A stretch of 64,000 bases of DNA from Flavobacterium sp. KS-LB2 (GTDB lineage: Bacteria > Bacteroidota > Bacteroidia > Flavobacteriales > Flavobacteriaceae). Position numbers and translations under genes: made by a program. Position 1 is the first letter of the stretch. Each line of letters starts with the position of its first letter. The DNA lies in assembly GCF_036895565.1 (NCBI RefSeq), contig NZ_CP145904.1, positions 124,001 through 188,000 on the forward strand. Reading direction: 5' to 3'. Shown here piece after piece: positions 33,251 through 42,124 of this stretch. The notes under the pieces are model-generated. The model saw nothing but the letters and a program-made list of their open reading frames with translations, made no database searches and had not been told where the DNA came from.

Positions 33251-33445
33251 TTATTTGTTTTGTCCGGGAGCATAGCGTTTGGCACTTTTCCCACCATATA
33301 TTTTTTTGGCTTGACCTGGAGGTAGTTTTTTTGCTTTGTATGTGGACCTGCTGGTTCCGGTTTGAATACTACAGTTTGAAAATGAAACTGCAAATAGAAT
33401 AACCATAACGCTTACGGCAAATCTTGAATTTTTAAATGTTCTCAT
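33251..33445 (-). CDS. Small exported basic protein, 64 aa
   Basis: 64 aa: a hydrophobic export signal (RFAVSVMVILFAVSFSNC), then a short polar basic tail with two similar Gly/Lys/Pro stretches (KKLPPGQAKKIYGGKSAKR, YAPGQNK). The cysteine after FSN could be a lipidation site, though the lipobox is weak. Similar small proteins occur in other flavobacteria; the role is unknown. ATG start chosen; the terminator on its 3' side supports it being a real gene. Confidence 0.7.
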   Translation of the reverse strand: MRTFKNSRFAVSVMVILFAVSFSNCSIQTGTSRSTYKAKKLPPGQAKKIYGGKSAKRYAPGQNK

Positions 33446-33488
33446 GAATGAATTAGATTTTATCTGTTGCGAAAGTACGGATTAAAAT

Positions 33489-34052
33489 TTAAAACGAGTG
33501 AACTTCATTTGGAGTCACACAATAGTCTAGTTGTACATCGCCTTCAAAAATATCAGCAATTATTTCTTCGGGTTCGAAGAAAGAAAGGCCAATTTTGATT
33601 ACATCTGGTTTGCATTGGGATAAGAATTTGTCATAAAATCCTTTGCCGTAACCTACACGATGTCCTTTTTTGTCGTAAGCCAAAAGCGGAACAAAAACTA
33701 CATCAATTTTAGGTGAGGGAACTTCAATTCCATCTACTGGTTCCGGAATATTATAGTTGTTTTTCTTAATTTTAGTATTGTCTGTCAATAGAAAATGAGT
33801 CATGTTTCTAGTTTCAAAATCAGCTTTAGAAACAATTATCTCTTTGTCTTTTCCCGATAATAAGTGTAAAATAAATTCGGTATTGACTTCTTTGTGTTCT
33901 GTTATGGGAAGGAAAATATGGAAATAGCTGTTTTCCCAGATAGGAAGTATCAGTATTTTATTGGCAATAGCCAAACTCATTTCTTCCACTTCATTTTTGG
34001 AAAGTGAATTTCGGAAAGCTTTGTATTTTTGTCGTAACTCAGTTTTGTTCAT
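33489..34052 (-). CDS. 5-formyltetrahydrofolate cyclo-ligase
   Basis: 187 aa from the ATG at 34052 (MNKTELRQKYKAFRNSLS); longer starts would overlap the upstream gene. The family signature VVFVPLLAYDKKGHRVGYGKGFYDKFL is present, with the GYGKGFYD nucleotide/substrate loop. It converts 5-formyl-THF to 5,10-methenyl-THF with ATP. It follows the zinc deacylase gene by 10 bp. Confidence 0.93.
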   Translation of the reverse strand: MNKTELRQKYKAFRNSLSKNEVEEMSLAIANKILILPIWENSYFHIFLPITEHKEVNTEFILHLLSGKDKEIIVSKADFETRNMTHFLLTDNTKIKKNNYNIPEPVDGIEVPSPKIDVVFVPLLAYDKKGHRVGYGKGFYDKFLSQCKPDVIKIGLSFFEPEEIIADIFEGDVQLDYCVTPNEVHSF

Positions 34053-34062
34053 TTTAATAATT

Positions 34063-35046
34063 TTATTCTCCTTCTTCACCAGAAGCATTCGACAAATGAT
34101 AAATAGCATCACCTTCGTAAACAATAGGAGAATGGTTTGCGTTGATTATGTAACCATCATTTGGTGCTTTCACTTTTCGCTCAAATTTCCCATAAGGATC
34201 TGTAATTGTAGCTAGAATTGTTCCCTTTTTTACAAACTTTCCTACCGTATTAAAATCGTGTAATAGTCCAGAACATTTGGCACGTATCCAGCCTGATTTT
34301 TCAATATAAATTGTGTTGGATTTTTGTGGTACTACGGTGTGTTTTAAATCAAGCATGTCCAAATGTTTCAACAAACGTTTGGCTCCATTAACACCTTCTT
34401 CAGCTACAGAATTATTAATGTCTAATGATTTTCCCCCTTCAAAAAGCAGCATTTTCACATTCAATTTTTCACTAGCACTTCTAAAAGACCCCGAAATATT
34501 TTTTGAATACAACGTAAATGGAGCATTAAAAACATCAGCTAATATTTTTAAAAGTTCATTGTTTTGGGTAAGTCGAATTTGTGGCGCATTGAAACGGCTT
34601 GCACCACCAGCATGAAAATCTACTGCATAATTTACAATGGGCATGATTTCGGTTAAAATATGATAAGCAAATCGACTGGCCAGTGATCCAGTTTTGCTCC
34701 CCGGAAAAACCCGATTTAAGTCTCTGCCGTCAGGAAACTCTCTTGATTTATTGACAAATCCATACACATTGATAATTGGAATGCATATAATAGTTCCTTT
34801 TTTGGGTCTGTTTATTTTTTTACTAATCAATTGCCTCACGATTTCCACGCCATTAATCTCATCGCCATGAATTCCGGCAGAGAAAAGTACTACGGGACCG
34901 TCAATTTTAGAACGGCGCACAATAACCGGAATATTCAATTTTGTTGTCGTGTGTAATCGAGCAATTTCCACATTAATGGTTTTGCTTTCGCCAGGATTAA
35001 TGCTTTCACCAAAAATTACTATTGGTGCGGAATTATTTTTTATCAT
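34063..35046 (-). CDS. Succinylglutamate desuccinylase/aspartoacylase family protein
   Basis: 327 aa. Zinc carboxypeptidase-like (M14) fold with the first ligands in SAGIHGDEINGVEIV (H..E) and a third in YAVDFHAGGASR. A C-terminal barrel-like domain (KGTILATITDPYGKFERKVKAPNDGYI) resembles a biotinyl-lipoyl attachment fold. Family members hydrolyse N-acyl amino acids; substrate here unknown. It is co-directional with the folate gene and divergent from uvrC. Confidence 0.9.
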   Translation of the reverse strand: MIKNNSAPIVIFGESINPGESKTINVEIARLHTTTKLNIPVIVRRSKIDGPVVLFSAGIHGDEINGVEIVRQLISKKINRPKKGTIICIPIINVYGFVNKSREFPDGRDLNRVFPGSKTGSLASRFAYHILTEIMPIVNYAVDFHAGGASRFNAPQIRLTQNNELLKILADVFNAPFTLYSKNISGSFRSASEKLNVKMLLFEGGKSLDINNSVAEEGVNGAKRLLKHLDMLDLKHTVVPQKSNTIYIEKSGWIRAKCSGLLHDFNTVGKFVKKGTILATITDPYGKFERKVKAPNDGYIINANHSPIVYEGDAIYHLSNASGEEGE

Positions 35047-35138
35047 AAGTTCTTGAAAAGATAAAAATAAGGATAATAGGGTATTAAAAAGTAAAATTCT
35101 GATAAAAATTTCATCGGAAAGATTTCGAGAATATTGAC

Positions 35139-35169
35139 TTGTATTTCGTGATTTTTGAGATTAACTTTG
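35139..35169 (+). promoter_or_regulatory. Promoter of uvrC, leaderless
   Basis: TTG (35139-35141), 20-bp spacer, TAACTTTG (35162-35169): a perfect match to the Bacteroidota promoter. The uvrC ATG at 35174 begins only 4 bases after the -7 box, so the start of transcription should fall at or within a base or two of the start codon. Confidence 0.8.
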
Positions 35170-35173
35170 TTAC

Positions 35174-36973
35174 ATGAATCCAACGACTTTAGCTTTACAA
35201 ATTCAAACCTTGCCTGATGGTCCTGGTGTATATCAATATTATGATAAGGAAGGGAAGATTTTATACGTGGGTAAAGCTAAAAATTTAAAAAAAAGAGTTT
35301 CTTCGTATTTTAATAAAATTCATGATACGGCAAAAACGAATGTGTTAGTTAAGAAGATTGTCACCATAAAACACATTGTAGTTCCTACCGAAACCGATGC
35401 GCTTTTATTAGAAAACAACCTGATAAAAACCTTACAACCCCGTTATAATGTTTTGTTGCGAGATGATAAAAGTTACCCGTGGTTGTGCATCAAGAAAGAG
35501 CCTTTTTCACGCATTTTTGCAACCAGAAGAATGGTCAAAGATGGATCGGAATATTTTGGGCCGTACACCAGTTTTAAAACCGTAAGCACAATTTTGGAAC
35601 TGATTAAAGAATTGTATCCGCTGCGCACGTGTAACTATGATTTGAGTAAAAGTAATATTGATAGCGGAAAATTTAAGGTTTGTCTTGAATATCATATTGG
35701 CAATTGCATGGGGCCTTGTGAAGGGTATGAAACGCTTGAAAACTATCAAAAGCAAGTGGATGCGATTCGGGAAATCTTGAAAGGAAATTTCAAAGAAAGC
35801 ATGAAAGATTTCAAACGGGTCATGACAAATCTGGCGGCCGAAATGCATTTTGAAGAAGCGCAAAAAATAAAAGAAAAAATTGAAATTTTAGAGAATTACC
35901 AATCGCGTTCTACGATTGTAAATCCCAAAATTACTAATATCGATGTGTTTTCTATTGTTTCAGATGAAAGCGCAGCCTATGTGAATTTCTTGCAAATCTC
36001 TCATGGGTCGATTATTCGTTCCCATACGATGGAAATCAAAAAGAAGCTCGACGAAACTGACGAGGAATTATTAGAATTAGCGATTGTTGAATTAAGAGAA
36101 CGTTTTCAATTGCTGTCTAGAGAAGTGATTGTTCCGTTTCACGTTGATTTAGGAGAAACTATAAAAATTACTGTTCCGCAATTAGGTGACAAAAAACAAA
36201 TTCTAGATTTGTCGATTCGAAACGCTAAGTTTTACCGCATCGAACAGCTCAAACAACTTCAAATTGTAGATCCGGATCGCCATACAAAAAGAATCATGGC
36301 GCAAATGCAAAAAGATTTGCGATTGCCAGTAGAGCCTAGACATATCGAATGTTTTGATAACTCGAATATTCAAGGGACTAATCCTGTTGCGGCTTGCGTA
36401 GTTTTCAAGGACGGGAAACCAAGTAAAAAAGATTATCGTCATTTTAATATAAAAACAGTCGAAGGACCGGATGATTTTGCTTCGATGACCGAAGTAGTTT
36501 ACAGAAGATACAAACGATTACTAGACGAAAATCAACCATTACCTAATTTAATTATTATTGATGGTGGAAAAGGGCAATTGTCATCGGCGTTGAAAAGTAT
36601 CGACGAATTGGGTTTGAGAGGAAAAATAGCCATAATTGGAATTGCAAAAAGACTGGAAGAACTATTTTATCCAGGGGATTCTATTCCGTTATATCTCGAT
36701 AAAAAATCTGAAACTTTGAAAGTAATCCAGCAATTGCGAAACGAAGCGCACCGTTTTGGGATTACCCATCACCGAGACAAAAGGAGTAAAGCGGCACTGA
36801 ATTCTTCTATAGAAAGTATTCCGGGAATTGGAGAAAAAACCATGTTGGCTTTGATTCAACATTTTAAAAGTGTTAAAAGATTGAAATTAGCGTCAGAAAA
36901 AGAAATTTCGGACGTTATAGGTATGTCTAAAGCCAAAAAAATTACCGAATTTTACAAAGCTACAAATGAATGA
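35174..36973 (+). CDS. uvrC: Excinuclease ABC subunit C
   Basis: 599 aa. N-terminal GIY-YIG nuclease (GPGVYQYYDKEGKILYVGKAKNLKKRVSSYF), UvrB-binding UVR motif (about 200-235, MHFEEAQKIKEKIEILENYQS), RNase H-like second nuclease domain (ECFDNSNIQGTNPVA, IIDGGKGQL), and C-terminal HhH (SIPGIGEKTMLALIQHF). It makes the two incisions of nucleotide excision repair. It has a strong promoter with an apparently leaderless start. Confidence 0.96.
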   Translation: MNPTTLALQIQTLPDGPGVYQYYDKEGKILYVGKAKNLKKRVSSYFNKIHDTAKTNVLVKKIVTIKHIVVPTETDALLLENNLIKTLQPRYNVLLRDDKSYPWLCIKKEPFSRIFATRRMVKDGSEYFGPYTSFKTVSTILELIKELYPLRTCNYDLSKSNIDSGKFKVCLEYHIGNCMGPCEGYETLENYQKQVDAIREILKGNFKESMKDFKRVMTNLAAEMHFEEAQKIKEKIEILENYQSRSTIVNPKITNIDVFSIVSDESAAYVNFLQISHGSIIRSHTMEIKKKLDETDEELLELAIVELRERFQLLSREVIVPFHVDLGETIKITVPQLGDKKQILDLSIRNAKFYRIEQLKQLQIVDPDRHTKRIMAQMQKDLRLPVEPRHIECFDNSNIQGTNPVAACVVFKDGKPSKKDYRHFNIKTVEGPDDFASMTEVVYRRYKRLLDENQPLPNLIIIDGGKGQLSSALKSIDELGLRGKIAIIGIAKRLEELFYPGDSIPLYLDKKSETLKVIQQLRNEAHRFGITHHRDKRSKAALNSSIESIPGIGEKTMLALIQHFKSVKRLKLASEKEISDVIGMSKAKKITEFYKATNE

Positions 36974-37049
36974 TTAATTTAGAGTCTTGATATTTGGACA
37001 AATACTGTCTTTTATTGTTGAATTCTATATACCACCAATATTGCTGTTT

Positions 37050-39248
37050 ATGAAGAAAATCACGCTGTTATTCCTTGTTTTTGCTAGTTTGACTGCGTTT
37101 TCGCAAGAGCAAAAGAAACCAAAAATAGGTTTAGTTTTAAGTGGTGGCGGAGCAAAAGGATTTGCACATATTGGAGTCTTAAAAGTATTGGAAGAAGCCG
37201 GTGTCAAGATTGATTACATTGGCGGAACAAGTATGGGAGCCGTTATTGGAGGCCTTTACGCTTCGGGTTATAATGCCAGTCAGATTGATTCTATTTTTCA
37301 AGCCACTAATTTTAATGAATTACTAAACGATTTCATTCCTCGATCTTCTAAAAATTTTTACGAAAAAAGGAATGACGAGTTATACGCATTGGTATTGCCG
37401 TTCAATAAGTTCAAAATTGGTATTCCTGAAGCATTGTCTAAAGGAATGTATAATTATAATTTGTTGAGTAGAATTACAAGAAACGTGAGACATATAAAAG
37501 ATTTTAATAAACTTCCCATTCCGTTTTTATGTATTGGAACTAATATAGAAACTGGAGAACAGGTTTTATTGAATAAAGGAAATCTAGCGCAGGCGATGAT
37601 CGCAAGTTCTGCATTTCCATCTTTGTTTTCTCCTGTAGAAATTGACGGGAAGTTGCTTGTAGATGGCGGTGTGATTAATAATTATCCTATTGAGGAGGTT
37701 CTTAAATTAGGCGCAGATATTATCATAGGGGTTGATGTTCAAGATGATTTATTAGATAGAAAACAACTCAAAGATGCCACGAGAATTTTGGTTCAGATTA
37801 CAAATCTTCAGTCCATTGAAAGGATGAAAAGAAATGTAGATAAAACGGATGTTTATATCAAGCCGGACATTAAGGATTATGGTGTAGTGTCTTTTGATAA
37901 AGGAAAAGAAATTATTAGAAAAGGGGAAGAAGCCACATTCTCTGTTTATGAAAAAATAAAAGGACTGGTTGATGAATCGAATCCCTATACAAAACCGAAT
38001 TTAAAATTAGTCACTGATAGCTTGCAGATTGTAAATATCAACAGCAATGAATTAGATAATTATACCAAGGAATACGTGATTGGTAAGTTGCGATTTAAAC
38101 CGGGAGTTAAAACCTGTTACGATGATTTGTTGAAGGGAATAAACAATATCAATGCCACTCAAAATTTTAGTGCTATTTCTTATTCATTAGATAAAAATAA
38201 AAACGGAGATGATTTAAATCTAACGTTAAAAGAAAATCCGTCAAAAACGTATTTGAAATTTGGATTACATTATGACAATTTATTCAAGAGTGCTGTTTTG
38301 ATTAATCTAACACACAAAAAAACTTTGTTTAAGAATGATAGGACTTCTCTTGATATCGTTTTGGGAGATAATATCCGGTATAATTTAGATTACTACATAG
38401 AGAATGGGTTTAATTTAAGTTTTGGTTTTAAATCACAATTCAATCAATTTAATAGAAATATAGCCAAAGAAATAAGCAGCATAGATTTAGAGGCCTTGGG
38501 TGTAAATGCTATTAATGTTGATTTTCACGACCTGACAAATCAGGCTTATTTTCAATCGCTTTTTGTTCAGAAATTTTTAATTGGTGGCGGAATAGAATTA
38601 AAATATTTGAAAATAAAGTCGGAAACATTAGCCAATACAGATCCTGTAATTGACAACAGTAATTACTTGAGTCTTTTTGGTTATATGAGATTTGATTCTT
38701 ATGATAATAAATATTTTCCTAAAAAAGGATGGTTCTTCTCTGGTGATATACAATCGTATTTAGTCTCTTCCAATTATACAGGAGATTTTCAACCTTTTTC
38801 GATTGCAAAAGCTGATTTTGGGGTAGCGGCAACACTTTTTAAAAATGCAACGGTTAAATTTCATACCGATGCTGGTTTTTCATTCGGGAATGAAAGTGTT
38901 TCTTTTTTTAATTTTATTTTGGGAGGCTACGGTTACAATCCTATAAATAATTTCAAATATTTTTATGGATATGACTATTTGAGTATTGCAGCCAATAGTT
39001 ACATAAAATCAACAGGGACTATTGATTATGAGTTTTATAAAAACAATCATTTCAATTTTTCGGCAAATTTTGCTAATGTTGGAGATCGAATTTTTGAAAC
39101 AGTAGATTGGGTTTCAATTCCTAAATATTCAGGTTATGCAGTAGGTTATGGTTTGGAAACCGTAATTGGACCTATAGAAATAAAACATTCTTGGTCTCCA
39201 GAAAATGCAAAAGGATATACGTGGTTTAGTATCGGGTTTATGTTTTAA
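37050..39248 (+). CDS. Patatin-like phospholipase fused to outer-membrane barrel
   Basis: 732 aa from the ATG that opens the signal peptide (MKKITLLFLVFASLTAFSQ). Patatin domain (about 24-320): oxyanion GGGAKGFAHIG, nucleophile Ser61 in GTSMG, and catalytic Asp205 in DGGVINNYP. A linker resembling a POTRA domain (about 335-405) and a C-terminal BamA-like 16-strand barrel end in YTWFSIGFMF with a terminal aromatic. This resembles the PlpD-type secreted lipases in which the barrel lies in the same chain. Substrate unknown. Confidence 0.9.
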   Translation: MKKITLLFLVFASLTAFSQEQKKPKIGLVLSGGGAKGFAHIGVLKVLEEAGVKIDYIGGTSMGAVIGGLYASGYNASQIDSIFQATNFNELLNDFIPRSSKNFYEKRNDELYALVLPFNKFKIGIPEALSKGMYNYNLLSRITRNVRHIKDFNKLPIPFLCIGTNIETGEQVLLNKGNLAQAMIASSAFPSLFSPVEIDGKLLVDGGVINNYPIEEVLKLGADIIIGVDVQDDLLDRKQLKDATRILVQITNLQSIERMKRNVDKTDVYIKPDIKDYGVVSFDKGKEIIRKGEEATFSVYEKIKGLVDESNPYTKPNLKLVTDSLQIVNINSNELDNYTKEYVIGKLRFKPGVKTCYDDLLKGINNINATQNFSAISYSLDKNKNGDDLNLTLKENPSKTYLKFGLHYDNLFKSAVLINLTHKKTLFKNDRTSLDIVLGDNIRYNLDYYIENGFNLSFGFKSQFNQFNRNIAKEISSIDLEALGVNAINVDFHDLTNQAYFQSLFVQKFLIGGGIELKYLKIKSETLANTDPVIDNSNYLSLFGYMRFDSYDNKYFPKKGWFFSGDIQSYLVSSNYTGDFQPFSIAKADFGVAATLFKNATVKFHTDAGFSFGNESVSFFNFILGGYGYNPINNFKYFYGYDYLSIAANSYIKSTGTIDYEFYKNNHFNFSANFANVGDRIFETVDWVSIPKYSGYAVGYGLETVIGPIEIKHSWSPENAKGYTWFSIGFMF

Positions 39249-39274
39249 TTGTAATTTAATTCAATATTAATTCC

Positions 39275-39282
39275 GATATTTG
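39275..39282 (+). promoter_or_regulatory. Possible -7 box before hmgA
   Basis: GATATTTG (one mismatch to TAnnTTTG) with TTG (39249-39251) 23 bp upstream. If used, it makes a leader of about 150 nt before hmgA containing the small ORF below. Confidence 0.35.
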
Positions 39283-39287
39283 TTATA

Positions 39288-39353
39288 ATGAAAACAAAAT
39301 GGCTAGGTTTATTAGAGTATCTTCAATTCCTTATCAAGAGAAATCCCGAATAA
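39288..39353 (+). CDS. Possible 21-aa leader peptide before hmgA
   Basis: ATG-initiated ORF MKTKWLGLLEYLQFLIKRN-PE with three aromatic residues (W5, Y11, F14). Its end overlaps a stem, CCTTAT (39329-39334) with ATAAGG (39350-39355), followed after five bases by T7. The arrangement recalls an attenuation leader. It may also be chance; coding evidence is weak. Confidence 0.3.
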   Translation: MKTKWLGLLEYLQFLIKRNPE

Positions 39354-39433
39354 GGACTCCTTTTTTTGATTTATCATAGCACATTATAAAGTAATCTCAA
39401 CTTTAATTTGTTACACTTTTAAACAAAAAAATC

Positions 39434-40591
39434 ATGCCTTTATACCATAAATTAGGGAGTTTTCCCCAAAAAAGACATACACAATTTGAAAAACCAAATG
39501 GCGGTTTGTATTACGAACAACTCTTTGGAACAGAAGGTTTTCATGGTCATTCATCATTATTATACCATGTTCATAGACCAACGCAAGTAAAGGAAATTCT
39601 AAAATCCTATTCTGTTGAGCCTAAAATCGCCATTGGAAAAAACATAAAATCGTTATTACTAAAAGGGTTTGAGTTAAAGCCCGAAGACGATTTTCTGGAC
39701 AGCCGTAAACCCATGCTTGTCAATAAAGATTGTACGATAGGATTAGCAGCACCAAGGCAATCCCTGCGCAACTATTTCTATAAAAATGCCGATGCGGATG
39801 AGATGATTTTCATTCATAAAGGAAAAGGGAAATTACGCACTATGATGGGAAATATTCCTTTCGAATACGGTGATTACTTGATTATTCCTCGCGGAATGAT
39901 TTATCAAATTGATTTTGATTCTCCAGAAAACCGATTATTTTACGTGGAATCATTTGCGCCTTTTTATACGCCAAAAAGATATAAAAACGAATCAGGGCAA
40001 CATTTAGAGCATTCACCATTTTGCGAACGCGACTTCATTTTGCCAAACGAGTTAGAAACGCACGATGAAAAAGGCGATTTCCTAATTAAAATCAAGAAAG
40101 AAGGAATGATGCATGAAGTAGTTTACGCTACGCATCCTTTTGATGTTGTGGGTTGGGACGGATATAATTTCCCTTATGGATTCAGCATTCATAATTTTGA
40201 GCCAATAACGGGTCGTGTACACCAGCCGCCACCAGTACATCAAACCTTCGAAACGGCAACTTTCGTCGTTTGTTCTTTTGTTCCAAGGTTGTACGATTAT
40301 CACCCAAAATCTATTCCAGCGCCTTACAATCATAGTAATATTGATAGCGATGAGGTTTTGTACTATGTAGATGGGGATTTCATGAGTCGTAATAATATTG
40401 AGCAAGGTCACATTACATTGCACCCAAAAGGCATTCCACACGGACCCGCACCGGGAGCCATGGAACGCAGTATTGGTCATACAGAAACTCACGAATTAGC
40501 TGTAATGGTCGATACGTTTCGCCCTTTGATGGTCACCGAAGAAGCGATGGGATTGGACGATGGTCAGTACTATAAATCTTGGGTAGAATAA
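39434..40591 (+). CDS. hmgA: Homogentisate 1,2-dioxygenase
   Basis: 385 aa, the shorter bacterial form. Cupin fold with the family pattern GLYYEQLFGTEGFHGHSSLLYHVHRPTQV, and Fe(II) ligands in VHQPPPVHQTFET, HGPAPGAMERSIGHTETHELAVM. It opens the ring of homogentisate to maleylacetoacetate in tyrosine/phenylalanine breakdown. It precedes hpd, the enzyme that makes its substrate, by 252 bp of dispersed repeats; these may separate the transcripts. Confidence 0.95.
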   Translation: MPLYHKLGSFPQKRHTQFEKPNGGLYYEQLFGTEGFHGHSSLLYHVHRPTQVKEILKSYSVEPKIAIGKNIKSLLLKGFELKPEDDFLDSRKPMLVNKDCTIGLAAPRQSLRNYFYKNADADEMIFIHKGKGKLRTMMGNIPFEYGDYLIIPRGMIYQIDFDSPENRLFYVESFAPFYTPKRYKNESGQHLEHSPFCERDFILPNELETHDEKGDFLIKIKKEGMMHEVVYATHPFDVVGWDGYNFPYGFSIHNFEPITGRVHQPPPVHQTFETATFVVCSFVPRLYDYHPKSIPAPYNHSNIDSDEVLYYVDGDFMSRNNIEQGHITLHPKGIPHGPAPGAMERSIGHTETHELAVMVDTFRPLMVTEEAMGLDDGQYYKSWVE

Positions 40592-40649
40592 GTCATTGCG
40601 AGGGACGAAGCAATCACATTACAATTGTCATCCTGAGCGTAGTCGAAAG
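40592..40649. repeat. Dispersed repeats GTCATTGCGAGG and GTCATCCTGAGCG
   Basis: GTCATTGCGAGGGACGAAGC (40592-) is a copy of the element at 8081. It is followed by GTCATCCTGAGCGTAGTCG (40627-), a word also familiar from intergenic DNA of other bacteria. They stand directly before copy B of the structured repeat, so three unrelated elements are clustered. Confidence 0.65.
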
Positions 40650-40735
40650 AAGGAGCTATTTCCTGCTATTCGTTGCAATCTTTTTTTCGGTTGAAAAACC
40701 TCAAAAAAGGATTTTCACTACTATCAGGGCTAGGC
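40650..40735. repeat. Dispersed structured repeat, copy B (short stem)
   Basis: Begins AAGGAGCTATTTCCTGC then TATTCGTTGCAATC and ends GGATTTTCACTACTAT then CAGGGCTAGGC. The centre is much shorter than in copies A and C: TTTTTTT, then CGGTTGAAAAACC, then TCAAAAAA, itself a hairpin. Same ends, different stem length. Confidence 0.75.
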
Positions 40736-40765
40736 TTAAGAATATATAACAACATTTTTTTAAAT

Positions 40766-40813
40766 TAATAAATCCGTGTACATCAGTTTTATCCGCGTCA
40801 TCCGTGTTCCAAA
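40766..40813. repeat. Periodic ATCCGTGT repeat before hpd
   Basis: AAATCCGTGTACATCAG, TTTTATCCGCGTCATCCGTG: three copies of a word near ATCCGTGT spaced by 9-19 bases. Common in intergenic DNA of Bacteroidota in my experience. Lies 30 bp before the hpd ATG. Confidence 0.5.
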
Positions 40814-40843
40814 ACTAGAAGTATCGAATCAAAAATAAATATC

Positions 40844-42004
40844 ATGTCAAAAGAAGTAAAATCAGTAGAATACGGACTAGAAAAAATATTCGAAGGAGCA
40901 CAAGATTTCCTTCCGCTATTAGGAACCGATTATGTAGAATTCTATGTAGGAAACGCAAAACAATCGGCACATTATTATAAAACCGCTTTTGGTTACCAGT
41001 CATTGGCATATGCCGGATTAGAAACCGGAGTGCGCGACAGAACATCATATGTGCTGAAGCAAGACAAGATTCGTATCGTTTTAACGACACCGTTAACACA
41101 GGATTCTCCTATTCATGAGCATTTGAGAAAACATGGTGATGGAGTGAAAGTAGCCGCTCTTTGGGTTGAAGACGCTACAAGTGCTTACGAAGAAACAATG
41201 AAACGTGGTGCGCGTTCTTTTATGGAGCCAACGGTAGAGAAAGATGAATTTGGAGAAGTAGTACGTTCTGGAATTTATACCTACGGAGAAACGGTACATA
41301 TTTTTGTGGAGCGTAAAAATTATACAGGTGTTTTCCTTCCAGGCTACAAGGAATGGAAATCCGATTACAATCCAGAGCCAACAGGTTTAAAATACATCGA
41401 TCACATGGTAGGGAATGTGGGTTGGAATGAAATGAATACTTGGGTGAAGTTCTATGAAGAGGTAATGGGATTTGTGAACTTCCTTTCTTTTGATGACAAA
41501 CAAATCAATACCGAATACTCAGCGTTAATGAGTAAAGTAATGTCAAATGGAAACGGAAGAATCAAATTTCCAATCAACGAACCTGCCGAAGGAAAGAAGA
41601 AATCACAAATTGAAGAATACCTAGACTTTTATGGTGGACCTGGAATTCAGCATATCGCAATAGCAACCGATGATATTATCACAACAGTGTCACAATTGAA
41701 AGCAAGAGGAGTCGAGTTTTTATCTGCTCCTCCACATACTTATTATGAAGCTATTCCAGAGCGATTGGGCGATCACATGAAAATGATGAAAGAAGACTTG
41801 AATGAAATCGAGAAGCTTGCCATTATGGTTGATGCTGATGAAGAAGGATATTTACTGCAAATATTTACTAAGCCGGTACAAGATAGACCAACATTGTTTT
41901 TTGAAATTATCCAAAGAATGGGAGCAAAAGGGTTTGGTGCAGGGAACTTTAAAGCGTTATTTGAATCAATTGAGAGAGAACAACAATTGCGAGGAACGTT
42001 GTAA
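40844..42004 (+). CDS. hpd: 4-hydroxyphenylpyruvate dioxygenase
   Basis: 386 aa with two vicinal-oxygen-chelate domains. Fe(II) ligands: His in YIDHMVGNV, His in GIQHIAIATDD, and Glu in RPTLFFEIIQRMG; the C-terminal GFGAGNFKALFESIEREQ is the gating helix region. It converts 4-hydroxyphenylpyruvate to homogentisate, the substrate of the neighbouring hmgA product. Regulation not visible; no -7 box is seen in its spacer. Confidence 0.95.
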   Translation: MSKEVKSVEYGLEKIFEGAQDFLPLLGTDYVEFYVGNAKQSAHYYKTAFGYQSLAYAGLETGVRDRTSYVLKQDKIRIVLTTPLTQDSPIHEHLRKHGDGVKVAALWVEDATSAYEETMKRGARSFMEPTVEKDEFGEVVRSGIYTYGETVHIFVERKNYTGVFLPGYKEWKSDYNPEPTGLKYIDHMVGNVGWNEMNTWVKFYEEVMGFVNFLSFDDKQINTEYSALMSKVMSNGNGRIKFPINEPAEGKKKSQIEEYLDFYGGPGIQHIAIATDDIITTVSQLKARGVEFLSAPPHTYYEAIPERLGDHMKMMKEDLNEIEKLAIMVDADEEGYLLQIFTKPVQDRPTLFFEIIQRMGAKGFGAGNFKALFESIEREQQLRGTL

Positions 42005-42112
42005 AAAAGCATTATTTTTACATATTGTGAAAAAATAACCGATGAACAGCGTGTTTTTATATAAATGTTGTGTTAAACTTTATTTTTCACTAAAAAAACT
42101 GAATTTGTTAGC

Positions 42113-42120
42113 TACCTTTG
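42113..42120 (+). promoter_or_regulatory. -7 box of candidate small RNA
   Basis: TACCTTTG followed by CACTCGC, the form seen at strong Bacteroidota promoters. The next ORF is about 180 bases away and lies beyond a terminator. Confidence 0.6.
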
Positions 42121-42124
42121 CACT

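Noticed and set aside
35507..35863. 118-codon open frame antisense to uvrC
   Set aside because: Fully overlaps a conserved domain of uvrC; no start context or homology.
40082..40492. 136-codon open frame antisense to hmgA
   Set aside because: It lies entirely within the highly conserved dioxygenase sequence; composition unlike real genes in the window.
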